6,315 bases of DNA from an uncultured Lachnospiraceae bacterium (lineage in GTDB: Bacteria; Bacillota; Clostridia; Lachnospirales; Lachnospiraceae). Under the pieces are notes generated by a model. It worked only from the letters and a program-made list of their open reading frames with translations, ran no database searches and had not been told where the DNA came from. This document shows, one piece after another, positions 1 to 6,204 of this stretch. Each line of letters opens with the position of its first letter. Position 1 is the first letter of the stretch. Location of the stretch: assembly GCA_945827765.1 (NCBI GenBank), contig CALZPS010000098.1, positions 1 to 6,315 on the forward strand, read 5' to 3'. The position numbers and the translations under genes were made by a program.

Positions 1-45
1 GATCTAGTACGGTCTCGTGGGCTCGGAGATGTGTATAAGAGACAG
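1..45. other. Illumina Nextera adapter with i7 index (artefact)
   Basis: These bases are library adapter, not genome. Positions 27-45 are exactly the Tn5 mosaic end AGATGTGTATAAGAGACAG. Positions 12-26 (GTCTCGTGGGCTCGG) complete the Nextera read-2 primer site. Positions 4-11 (CTAGTACG) match, from memory, the adapter-strand form of the N702 i7 index, and the leading GAT fits the end of the P7 flow-cell oligo. Native sequence starts at 46. It follows that the left edge of the contig is a single untrimmed read end, so base calls just after it deserve caution. Confidence 0.97.
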
Positions 46-46
46 C

Positions 47-97
47 TATTTAGACATCACCAAATATGTTCATTTTGATGAGCCGAACAATGTCTAA
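47..97 (+). pseudogene. N-terminal remnant of GH2-A, ended by in-frame TAA
   Basis: Read in the frame of the downstream GH2-A gene, these 17 codons give YLDITKYVHFDEPNNV and then TAA (95-97). The residues match the end of the GH2 sugar-binding domain. The same stretch in the second GH2 of this window reads FLKYGEDNEIKV, and the stop falls at the position of its Lys128. The coding sequence therefore clearly continued through the stop in the ancestor, and the N-terminal ~110 residues lie beyond the window edge. AAA, CAA or GAA to TAA is a single base change. It may be a true nonsense mutation or a sequencing error next to the untrimmed adapter; I favour error, but the sequence cannot decide. 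Confidence 0.75.
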
Positions 98-2203
98 GTG
101 ATTGTCAAAAACGGTGTGGCGAGCGGACGCTGGTACACAGGCGGCGGCATTTACCGTGATGTCAATATCATGGTGGCAGACAGATTGCACCTGATACCGG
201 ACAGCGTGCATCTGGCAGCAGTCGAGGTGGAGGACGGTCAGGCGATTATCCGTGCAAAATCCACGATTGAATACACCGGAACCGGAGTGCGTGATATTAC
301 GTTACATGTAGAACTGAAAGATGCTGACGGTCAGATTGTAGCGGCTGATTCGATGCCGATTACCATCATGGAGCAGACCAGTCAGGAATATCAGCAAAAA
401 ATGTATGTGCAGGATGCAAAGCTGTGGGATGCAGAGAACCCGTATTTGTACAGCTATCGTGCATATATCAAAGAAGGAGATACTGTCGTTGATGAAGAAT
501 GCGGAACATTCGGTATCCGTAAACTTCAGCTTGATACAAAACACGGTCTGCGCGTCAATGGCAAGGTGGTAAAACTGCGCGGCGGTTGTATCCATCACGA
601 TAATGGAATCATCGGAACGGCAGAATTTGCCCATGCGGCAGAAGATCGCGTGAAAAAGCTGAAAGAAGCCGGCTTCAATGCAATCAGAAGTTCCCATTAT
701 CCAATGAGCAGAAAACTTTTGGCGGCATGTGACAAATACGGTATGTATGTCATGGATGAATTTGCGGATGTGTGGGTATCGACCAAAGTGGACTTCGATT
801 ACGGAACTCATATGGCAGAATGGTGGGAGCATGATGTGACCAATCTGGTGAAAAAAGATTACAATCATCCGTGCGTGATTATGTATTCTATCGGAAATGA
901 AATTCCGGAGGCAGGCAATAAATTTGATGTACAGTGGGGCAAAAAACTGGCGGATAAGCTGCGTGAACTGGATGATACCCGTTATGTGACAAACAGCTTA
1001 AATCTTTTGTTGGCAATGATGAGTGAACTTCCGAAACTGATGGCTCAGTCAGCACAGGCACAGCCGGCAGCAGAAACGAATGCACAGGCGGCAGAGGCAG
1101 GAGTGGACGAAGAACCGAAGGAAATCAATAGTATGATGAGCAGCATGGGCGACATGATGGCACAGCTCATGGCAAGCGATTTTGCTGCAGAACTGGTAAA
1201 AGAGGCGTGTGCGCAGGTTGATATCACCGGATATAACTATGCGGCATCACGCTATGAGAAAGACGGAGAAATGTTCCCGAACCGTATCCTTGTCGGCTCG
1301 GAGACAAACCCGCCGGATTTGGACGTGAACTGGGAACTGGTAGAGAAACTTCCGTATGTCATCGGAGATTTCGACTGGACTGCATGGGATTATCTCGGCG
1401 AAGCCGGTATCGGCAAGATCAACTACGAGCAGGCACAGGGAATGGCATTCTACGCACCATATCCGTGTAAAATCGCATACTGCGGCGATATCAATATCCT
1501 CGGCGACAGAAGAGCGACTTCTTATTGGAGAGAATTGATCTGGGGCTTCAGAACAGAGCCTTACATTGCGGTACAGACACCGGAGCATTATGGTGATCCG
1601 CACAATATGACACAGTGGAGCATGACGAATGCGGTGCGCAGCTGGAACTGGAACGGTTATGAGGGAAAACCTGTGAAGGTGGAAGTTTATGCAAATGCTG
1701 ACGAGGCGGAACTGATTGTCAATGGAAATGTCGTGGAAAAGAAAAAAGTCGGTGAAAATAAGAAGTATATCGCGATTTTCGATACCGTTTATCAGCCGGG
1801 CGTAGTGGAGGTTGTTGCTTATAAAGACGGCGCAGAAGTAGGGCGTGACCGCCTTGTGACTGCATCGGACGATGTGATAATCTCTGCTGTGGCAGACCGT
1901 GCACAGATTCCGGCAGATGAAAGCGACATCGCATATGTGGAAATCAGCATGAAGGATGCGGACGGCAATCTCAATCCGGGAGCGGACAAAGCAGTGTCAG
2001 TCAGCATTGAAGGACCGGGTGTCATTCTGGGATACGGCAGTGCCGATCCGGAGTCGGAGGAAAATTATTTCGATACGACTGCGAGAGCATACGAAGGACG
2101 GCTGCGTGCAGCAGTGCGCGGCACCGGCGAGACCGGTACGATTACCGTGACACTTTCTGCAGAAGGACTTGCAGATGCAAAAGTACAGATAGAGGCGGTA
2201 TAA
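98..2203 (+). CDS. GH2-A: glycoside hydrolase family 2, beta-galactosidase-like, 5'-partial
   Basis: Probable exo-acting, retaining beta-glycosidase of family GH2, most likely a beta-galactosidase; the substrate is not proven. Counting from the GTG at 98, the order is: end of the sugar-binding jelly roll (RWYTGGGIYRDV, 11-22), an Ig-like domain (~25-140), a TIM barrel (~150-480), a DUF4982-type domain (~524-575, including AELIVNG), and a C-terminal Ig-like domain (594-701, with the GYGSADP motif). The catalytic acid/base is Glu268 in YSIGNE (codon 899-901) and the nucleophile is Glu402 in GSET (1301-1303). The conserved HHDNG (166-170), SSHYP (198-202) and WTAWDYLGEAG (427-437) are present. 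An Ala/Gln/Met-rich insertion sits at 303-372. GTG 98 is unlikely to be the real start: it has no ribosome binding site, it lies inside a conserved domain, and the frame is open upstream apart from one TAA at 95-97. The true start would be ~390 bases upstream of 98, outside the window. The gene is convergent with araC 24 bp downstream. Confidence 0.9.
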   Translation: MIVKNGVASGRWYTGGGIYRDVNIMVADRLHLIPDSVHLAAVEVEDGQAIIRAKSTIEYTGTGVRDITLHVELKDADGQIVAADSMPITIMEQTSQEYQQKMYVQDAKLWDAENPYLYSYRAYIKEGDTVVDEECGTFGIRKLQLDTKHGLRVNGKVVKLRGGCIHHDNGIIGTAEFAHAAEDRVKKLKEAGFNAIRSSHYPMSRKLLAACDKYGMYVMDEFADVWVSTKVDFDYGTHMAEWWEHDVTNLVKKDYNHPCVIMYSIGNEIPEAGNKFDVQWGKKLADKLRELDDTRYVTNSLNLLLAMMSELPKLMAQSAQAQPAAETNAQAAEAGVDEEPKEINSMMSSMGDMMAQLMASDFAAELVKEACAQVDITGYNYAASRYEKDGEMFPNRILVGSETNPPDLDVNWELVEKLPYVIGDFDWTAWDYLGEAGIGKINYEQAQGMAFYAPYPCKIAYCGDINILGDRRATSYWRELIWGFRTEPYIAVQTPEHYGDPHNMTQWSMTNAVRSWNWNGYEGKPVKVEVYANADEAELIVNGNVVEKKKVGENKKYIAIFDTVYQPGVVEVVAYKDGAEVGRDRLVTASDDVIISAVADRAQIPADESDIAYVEISMKDADGNLNPGADKAVSVSIEGPGVILGYGSADPESEENYFDTTARAYEGRLRAAVRGTGETGTITVTLSAEGLADAKVQIEAV

Positions 2204-2211
2204 AAAGTACC

Positions 2212-2275
2212 GTGTATGGCTGACACCTCAGAATCCTTTGCGATACTCCTGCGGTGTCATGCCATATTCTTTTTT
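2212..2275 (+). terminator. Probable intrinsic terminator of GH2-A, overlapping the araC 3' end
   Basis: TATGGC-TGACACC (2215-2227) pairs with GGTGTCATGCCATA (2253-2266): 13 base pairs with one bulged base. CAG (2229-2231) can add three pairs with CTG (2249-2251). The T-rich run TTCTTTTTT (2267-2275) follows directly, as expected for a Rho-independent terminator reading rightward from the GH2-A stop at 2203. The loop is rather long (17 nt even when extended), which lowers certainty. The right arm is the antisense of the araC codons for Tyr-Gly-Met-Thr-Pro. In the leftward direction the stem is followed by TTTTT only after ~8 bases, so it would work less well for araC. Confidence 0.65.
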
Positions 2276-3292
2276 AAAAAGCTTATAAAAATGTGTCCGG
2301 TTCGTAAATTGCAGTTTCTCTGCGATTGCCGAAACGGACACATTTGTGTTTTTCAGCATCCATTTCGCTTTTTCCAGGCAGAATGACATCCCATAATCAA
2401 ACAGACACATTCCGGTATAGCGCTTGACAATGGTATTGAGGTAATTACCGCTGTAATGCAGAGCCTCTTCCAGTTCGGAACGAGACATCCGCCCGTCAGT
2501 ATCCTCCAGTAAATTGCGGATACGTGAAAAAAGCAAATAATCTGCGCTGGAATGAAGTTTGACCGGTACAGTGTGGAACATTTCTTCTGAGTCGAGATAG
2601 CGGAACAACTCACAAATCCATGCTTTGAGCATATAGGTGGAGCCGAGCGCAGGAAAGAACATTTCCCGTACAAGCCGGTCACCGATATTGTGCAGATGCA
2701 TGGCACTGTTTTGATTCTGGAATGTAGGGAAAAAGTCCAGATAATCCTTTTGCTCGTCTGTGTGTATATTTTCCTGCATAAAGCGGAAAATGGAATTGGT
2801 CATAGGCGCCTCATTTCCCGGAAACAAGGAGAGACTCTCTTCCTCCATCAAGGTTTGGATAAATTCGTTGGAAAACGCCAGAAATAAAATCGTGCATTCT
2901 CCGATATAGCGCTCAACATGGACAATGTTGCGGTTAATCAGGCAGCAGGAACCTGCAGTATAAAGATATTCTTTATCCTCAATCCGTTGAATGACTTTCC
3001 CCTTCAATACCAGCAGAAATTCAAAATAGTCATGCCGGTGTGGCGAGGCGGTCAGCGCAGATCCGGAAGAATCATTTTCAGTTATGGAGGAGCTGCTCAC
3101 GTAGAAAGGCGCTTTGCCTGGAGCAATGGAAAAATAGCTGTCTGCCTGTCCCGGAATCCCGCTTCTGTTATAAATCAGGCTCAGATAAAACGGGGCACGG
3201 ATATGATAACGGATGTCGTATCCGTTCTGTTTACCATGCACTTCCAGAACATGGTCCGGACCTAAGGTTATATGATTATTTGTGGATGTCAT
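2228..3292 (-). CDS. AraC/XylS-family transcriptional regulator with cupin sensor domain
   Basis: A 354-residue cytoplasmic DNA-binding regulator that probably senses a sugar and controls the neighbouring GH2 genes. The N-terminal half contains a cupin-type sensor domain starting near HRHDYFEF (85-92) and running through LLVLKGKV to ~145. A helical linker (~145-255) follows, then a C-terminal double helix-turn-helix (~255-354). The first helix-turn-helix is around SRSELEEALHYSGNYLN and the second is VSAIAEKLQFTNRTHFYKLF, closing with the family signature YGMTPQEYRK. It is longer than the common ~290 aa members, mostly in the N-terminal half. I chose ATG 3292 because GGAGGA lies 7 bases upstream; an in-frame ATG at 3346 is upstream of the predicted -10 box and has no ribosome binding site. 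It is divergent from GH2-B (242 bp between start codons) and convergent with GH2-A. The ligand is unknown. Confidence 0.93.
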   Translation of the reverse strand: MTSTNNHITLGPDHVLEVHGKQNGYDIRYHIRAPFYLSLIYNRSGIPGQADSYFSIAPGKAPFYVSSSSITENDSSGSALTASPHRHDYFEFLLVLKGKVIQRIEDKEYLYTAGSCCLINRNIVHVERYIGECTILFLAFSNEFIQTLMEEESLSLFPGNEAPMTNSIFRFMQENIHTDEQKDYLDFFPTFQNQNSAMHLHNIGDRLVREMFFPALGSTYMLKAWICELFRYLDSEEMFHTVPVKLHSSADYLLFSRIRNLLEDTDGRMSRSELEEALHYSGNYLNTIVKRYTGMCLFDYGMSFCLEKAKWMLKNTNVSVSAIAEKLQFTNRTHFYKLFKKEYGMTPQEYRKGF

Positions 3293-3299
3293 ATCTGAT

Positions 3300-3305
3300 T
3301 CCTCC
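3300..3305 (-). promoter_or_regulatory. Ribosome binding site of araC
   Basis: Reads GGAGGA on the minus strand, 7 bases before ATG 3292. It decides the start in favour of the 354-aa form over the in-frame ATG at 3346. Confidence 0.88.
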
Positions 3306-3326
3306 GATATGTATTTTTTTGATTCC

Positions 3327-3356
3327 AGTATACACGAATATGACACAGATTGGCAA
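3327..3356 (-). promoter_or_regulatory. Predicted araC promoter
   Basis: On the minus strand, a -35 box TTGCCA (3356-3351) and a -10 box TATACT (3332-3327) are separated by 18 bp. Transcription would begin near 3320, at or just before a run of seven A, giving a short leader of ~28 nt that contains the ribosome binding site. The left arm of the inverted repeat (3340-3347) lies in the spacer, so a bound protein there could block the promoter, for example as autorepression. Confidence 0.55.
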
Positions 3357-3378
3357 GGAGGAAAGAGGAATGTGTCAT
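3340..3378. promoter_or_regulatory. Inverted repeat, candidate operator between araC and GH2-B
   Basis: ATGACACA (3340-3347) and TGTGTCAT (3371-3378) are perfect reverse complements separated by 23 bases. Their centres are 31 bp apart, about three turns of the helix, so both arms face the same side of the DNA. The left arm is in the araC promoter spacer and the right arm abuts the GH2-B -35 box. The placement fits a site for the adjacent AraC-type regulator acting on both promoters. Its use by that protein is inference. Confidence 0.5.
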
Positions 3379-3406
3379 TGTTAACTTGAGAAAGAATTGC
3401 TACAAT
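3378..3406 (+). promoter_or_regulatory. Predicted GH2-B promoter (extended -10)
   Basis: A -35-like box TTGTTA (3378-3383) lies 17 bp from the -10 box TACAAT (3401-3406), which is preceded by TGC to form an extended -10. An overlapping TATAAT (3406-3411) is an alternative, with only a weak TTGAGA (3386-3391) 14 bp upstream. The weak -35 suits an activator-dependent promoter, and the right arm of the inverted repeat ends right at it. The start of transcription would be about 3413, leaving a leader of ~120 nt. Confidence 0.6.
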
Positions 3407-3411
3407 ATAAT

Positions 3412-3500
3412 CACGCTATTATGGTCGAAAGGCTTTTGACCACAGAAATCTACGCAAAATTTGCACGGACAATGCAGAAAACGAACTGTCAGGGAGCGTG
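3412..3500 (+). promoter_or_regulatory. Structured 5' leader of GH2-B
   Basis: A hairpin lies at the very start of the predicted transcript: TGGTCGAAA (3422-3430) pairs with TTTTGACCA (3434-3442), nine pairs including one G-U, around the loop GGC. Six further pairs, CACGCT (3412-3417) with AGCGTG (3495-3500), could close the whole leader, with a weak GACA/TGTC stem (3468-3471/3487-3490) inside. There is no U-run after the hairpin, so it is not an intrinsic terminator as written. It could stabilise the RNA or be part of a DNA site. I do not recognise a known riboswitch. Confidence 0.35.
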
Positions 3501-3520
3501 GCCTTACAGTCAAAAACAAA

Positions 3521-3527
3521 AAGGAGG
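3521..3527 (+). promoter_or_regulatory. Ribosome binding site of GH2-B
   Basis: AAGGAGG sits 7 bases before ATG 3535, which is near-ideal. It sets the start at 3535 rather than at the in-frame upstream ATG codons 3421 and 3472 or the frame opening at 3397, none of which has such a site. Confidence 0.93.
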
Positions 3528-3534
3528 AAATTCC

Positions 3535-6084
3535 ATGCAAAAAAGTAAATTTAACGAAAAGTGGCAGTTTATCAACGGGAAAGGAGACAGCCTGGTAGCT
3601 ACATTTCAGGGAAAGGCAGCCGAGGATGTTTATGTCAATCTCCCGCACGACGCCATGATTCATGAGGAACGTAATCCGGAAGAACCGGCAGGCAGCCAGT
3701 CGGGATTTTATCCGGGCGGAGTGTATCATTACAAGAAAACGTTCCATGCACCGGAAGAATGGAAAGAGAAAACGGTTATTTTCGAGTTTGAGGGAGTCTA
3801 CGCCAATGCAATGGTGTATATCAACGGGGATTATGCGGGCGGACATCCATACGGATACTCGAATTTTTATGTCTGCGCCGATGAATTCTTAAAGTACGGC
3901 GAGGACAATGAAATCAAGGTGACTGCAAACAACAGTGCACAGCCGAGCAGCCGCTGGTATTCCGGCAGCGGAATCTACCGCGATGTCAATCTGTATGTCG
4001 GCAATGCACTGCGCATTCCGGTGAACGGTGTGCGCATCACGCCGACAGATATCCGTGAAAAGACCGCAGTGATTCAGGTGGAGACACAGATTGAGAACGA
4101 TGTATTGCAGGGCGGCAAAATTGTTGTCCGCACAGAGATTAAGGATGCCGGGGGAAATGTGGCAGCAGCGGATGACAGAAAGATTACTTTATACAAAAAC
4201 CAGAAAACCAGGACATGCCAGCGTATTTTACTGAAAAACCCAAAACTGTGGGACTGTGACGATCCGAATTTGTACTACGCAACGGTTACCCTGCTTGCGG
4301 ATGGCGAGGCGGCAGACAGTGTGACGGAGCATTTCGGCATCCGTACTCTGAGTGTGGATTCCGAGAATGGCCTGTGCATCAACGGAAAAGAAGTGAAATT
4401 GCGTGGAACCTGTATTCATCACGATAACGGAATCATCGGAGCAGCGACGCTGCCGCGCGCGGAAGAGCGCCGCTGTGAGCAGATGAAGGCAGCAGGCTTT
4501 AACTGTATCCGCAGCGCACATCATCCGATGGGAAAAGCCATGCTGGATGCCTGTGATAAACTGGGTATGCTGGTAATGGATGAATTGGCAGACATGTGGA
4601 CCAGACCGAAAAATACGCATGACTATTCCCAACGTTTTATGGATCACTGGGAAGAAGATGTGGAACGTATTGTGGAGAAGGACTATAACCGTCCGTCCGT
4701 AATTCTCTATTGTACCGGAAATGAGATTCCGGAGGCGGGAACGGCCAAGGGCGCACAGTTGAACCGCATGATTTCGGATAAATTCAAAGAGTTGGATGCA
4801 ACCCGTTTTACAACCAGTGCGGCAAACGGTATGATTGCAGTTTCCGACCAGATGCAGTCGATCATTTTTGATGTACTTTCAAAGGCGGGGATTGACCTCT
4901 CCGCGATGAGCGCGCAGGCAAATGCAGAGAATGCAGGAGCGGCAGAAACTTCCGGGGAAGATGCGGGTGAAGGCTCCGCAGAGGATGCCGGCGGCAGCAA
5001 TGTACTTAACAATTTGATGTCTTTGATCATGTGCGGACCGACAGGAGATGCATTCTCTGCGCATCCGACGATGACCGCCAGACTGGAAGAATTTGCAGAT
5101 GCGACAGATATTGCCGGATACAACTATCTGACCGGCAGACATGTGCTGGAGCATGAACTGAATCCAAACCGTGTGGTACTCGGAACCGAGACATTCCCGG
5201 GAGATATCGTGCATTTGTGGGATGTAGTAAAGAACAACTCCCATGTTATCGGAGATATGACATGGACAGGATATGATTATCTGGGCGAGGCAGGCTGCGG
5301 TGTGTTCTATTATGACGGCACGGCGAATTTTTCTTCCCATTGGCCGGACAGAGCAGCATACATCGGAGATATTGACCTGATCGGTTATCGCCGCCCAATC
5401 AGTTACCTGCGTGAAATTGTATACGGTCTGCGCAAGAAACCATATCTGGCAGTGGAGCGGGTAGACCGTCACGGACAGAAACACAGCCAGACACCGTGGA
5501 TGTTTAAAGATAATATCGCGAGTTGGACATGGCCGGGATTTGAAGGAAAACCGGCAAATGTAGATATTTATTCCGTGTCCGATGAAGTGGAATTGTTCTT
5601 GAACGGCGAGTCACTTGGCAGAAAACCGGCAGGTGAGGCAAATGGATATACGGCAACATTTGAAGTGACCTATCAGCCGGGCGAGCTGAAAGCAGTCGGC
5701 TACAGTGCATCCGGTGTGGATGGAGAATGCATTTTACAGACCGCAGCAGAGGATGTAAAACTGGATGCACAGGCAGACCGCGTTGAAATCGCGGCAGATG
5801 GTGCAGACCTGTCCTATATTACCGTCGGCCTGAAAGACGCAGCAGGTATTTTCAATCTGCGTACAGTGAAAAAAATAACTGTCAAGGTAGAAGGCGAAGG
5901 TGTGCTGCAGGGCTACGGAAATGCAGATCCGCAGGCAGTGGAAAGCTACGATGATACGACTTGGCCGACCTACGACGGATATGTGCTGGCGGCAGTACGT
6001 TCCACGACCACAGCAGGCGAAATCAAAGTGACATTCTCAGCAGAGGGAATGGAGCCGGTCAGCGTGACAATCCTTACAAAATAG
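3535..6084 (+). CDS. GH2-B: glycoside hydrolase family 2, beta-galactosidase-like, complete
   Basis: Probable cytoplasmic retaining beta-glycosidase of GH2 (849 aa), most likely beta-galactosidase-like; the exact sugar is unknown. No signal peptide is visible (starts MQKSKFNEKWQF). Domains in order: sugar-binding jelly roll (~1-155, with RWYSGSGIYRDV from Arg140), Ig-like domain (~159-270), TIM barrel (~280-634), DUF4982-type domain (~673-724, including VELFLNG), and C-terminal Ig-like domain (742-849, with GYGNADP). The catalytic acid/base is Glu397 in YCTGNE (codon 4723-4725) and the nucleophile is Glu552 in GTET (5188-5190). HHDNG (295-299), SAHHP (327-331) and WTGYDYLGEAG (577-587) are intact. 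An Ala/Glu/Gly/Ser-rich insertion occupies 431-523. It is a diverged paralogue of GH2-A, with roughly half the residues alike by eye in conserved parts. It is likely controlled by the divergent AraC regulator. Beta-glucuronidase is less likely, as I do not see an Asn-x-Lys motif in the expected place. No clear terminator follows. Confidence 0.94.
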   Translation: MQKSKFNEKWQFINGKGDSLVATFQGKAAEDVYVNLPHDAMIHEERNPEEPAGSQSGFYPGGVYHYKKTFHAPEEWKEKTVIFEFEGVYANAMVYINGDYAGGHPYGYSNFYVCADEFLKYGEDNEIKVTANNSAQPSSRWYSGSGIYRDVNLYVGNALRIPVNGVRITPTDIREKTAVIQVETQIENDVLQGGKIVVRTEIKDAGGNVAAADDRKITLYKNQKTRTCQRILLKNPKLWDCDDPNLYYATVTLLADGEAADSVTEHFGIRTLSVDSENGLCINGKEVKLRGTCIHHDNGIIGAATLPRAEERRCEQMKAAGFNCIRSAHHPMGKAMLDACDKLGMLVMDELADMWTRPKNTHDYSQRFMDHWEEDVERIVEKDYNRPSVILYCTGNEIPEAGTAKGAQLNRMISDKFKELDATRFTTSAANGMIAVSDQMQSIIFDVLSKAGIDLSAMSAQANAENAGAAETSGEDAGEGSAEDAGGSNVLNNLMSLIMCGPTGDAFSAHPTMTARLEEFADATDIAGYNYLTGRHVLEHELNPNRVVLGTETFPGDIVHLWDVVKNNSHVIGDMTWTGYDYLGEAGCGVFYYDGTANFSSHWPDRAAYIGDIDLIGYRRPISYLREIVYGLRKKPYLAVERVDRHGQKHSQTPWMFKDNIASWTWPGFEGKPANVDIYSVSDEVELFLNGESLGRKPAGEANGYTATFEVTYQPGELKAVGYSASGVDGECILQTAAEDVKLDAQADRVEIAADGADLSYITVGLKDAAGIFNLRTVKKITVKVEGEGVLQGYGNADPQAVESYDDTTWPTYDGYVLAAVRSTTTAGEIKVTFSAEGMEPVSVTILTK

Positions 6085-6109
6085 TGTTTGTTTTTTTCGG
6101 TAAAATGTT

Positions 6110-6138
6110 TTGACAGTCAATATTCCTCATAGTATGAT
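6110..6138 (+). promoter_or_regulatory. Near-consensus sigma-A promoter driving the right end
   Basis: A perfect -35 box TTGACA (6110-6115), a 17-bp spacer and a -10 box TATGAT (6133-6138). This is the strongest promoter-like sequence in the window. It points rightward into the hairpin array, with a start predicted at about 6145, a few bases before the first stem. It could serve a gene beyond the window or a non-coding RNA. Confidence 0.65.
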
Positions 6139-6148
6139 AATGATGTCA

Positions 6149-6203
6149 GGGTCAAAAGGTCATGTATGACATGCTTGCATGTCAATGCATGACTTTGGGA
6201 CCC
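6149..6203 (+). repeat. Long imperfect palindrome (hairpin 1)
   Basis: Nested arms nearly fill 55 bases: GGGTC (6149-6153) with GACCC (6199-6203), AAA (6155-6157) with TTT (6194-6196), GTCATG (6159-6164) with CATGAC (6188-6193), and GACATGC (6168-6174) with GCATGTC (6177-6183) around a two-base centre. That is 21 pairs with small internal loops. It lies immediately after the predicted transcription start. It has no following T-run, so it is not a standard terminator. Confidence 0.75.
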
Positions 6204-6204
6204 G

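Noticed and set aside
27..45. Tn5-like transposon end as a natural mobile element
   Set aside because: The mosaic end is joined to the read-2 primer site and an index, which is a sequencing-library construct rather than an insertion.
95..97. Recoded stop (selenocysteine or pyrrolysine)
   Set aside because: Those use TGA and TAG. This is TAA, at a position where GH2-B has lysine, far from the active site.
98..100. GTG 98 as the true start of GH2-A
   Set aside because: No ribosome binding site precedes it, it lies inside the GH2 sugar-binding domain, and homologous codons continue upstream through the TAA. It is only the first start-like codon after the stop.
302..868. 188-codon frame antisense to GH2-A, and similar long antisense frames in GH2-B
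   Set aside because: They are shadows of strongly coding GH2 sequence, rich in Cys, His and Ile as expected from reverse reading, without ribosome binding sites or domains.
3293..3346. araC starting at ATG 3346 (372 aa)
   Set aside because: That ATG is upstream of the predicted -10 box and has no ribosome binding site; ATG 3292 has GGAGGA at ideal spacing.
3397..3534. GH2-B starting upstream (3397, ATG 3421 or ATG 3472)
   Set aside because: The added residues have no GH2 similarity and overlap the promoter or the leader hairpin; AAGGAGG at 3521 fixes the start at 3535.
6085..6100. Intrinsic terminator directly after GH2-B
   Set aside because: There is a T-rich run at 6087-6097, but I find no stem in front of it; A/T bias alone is not enough.
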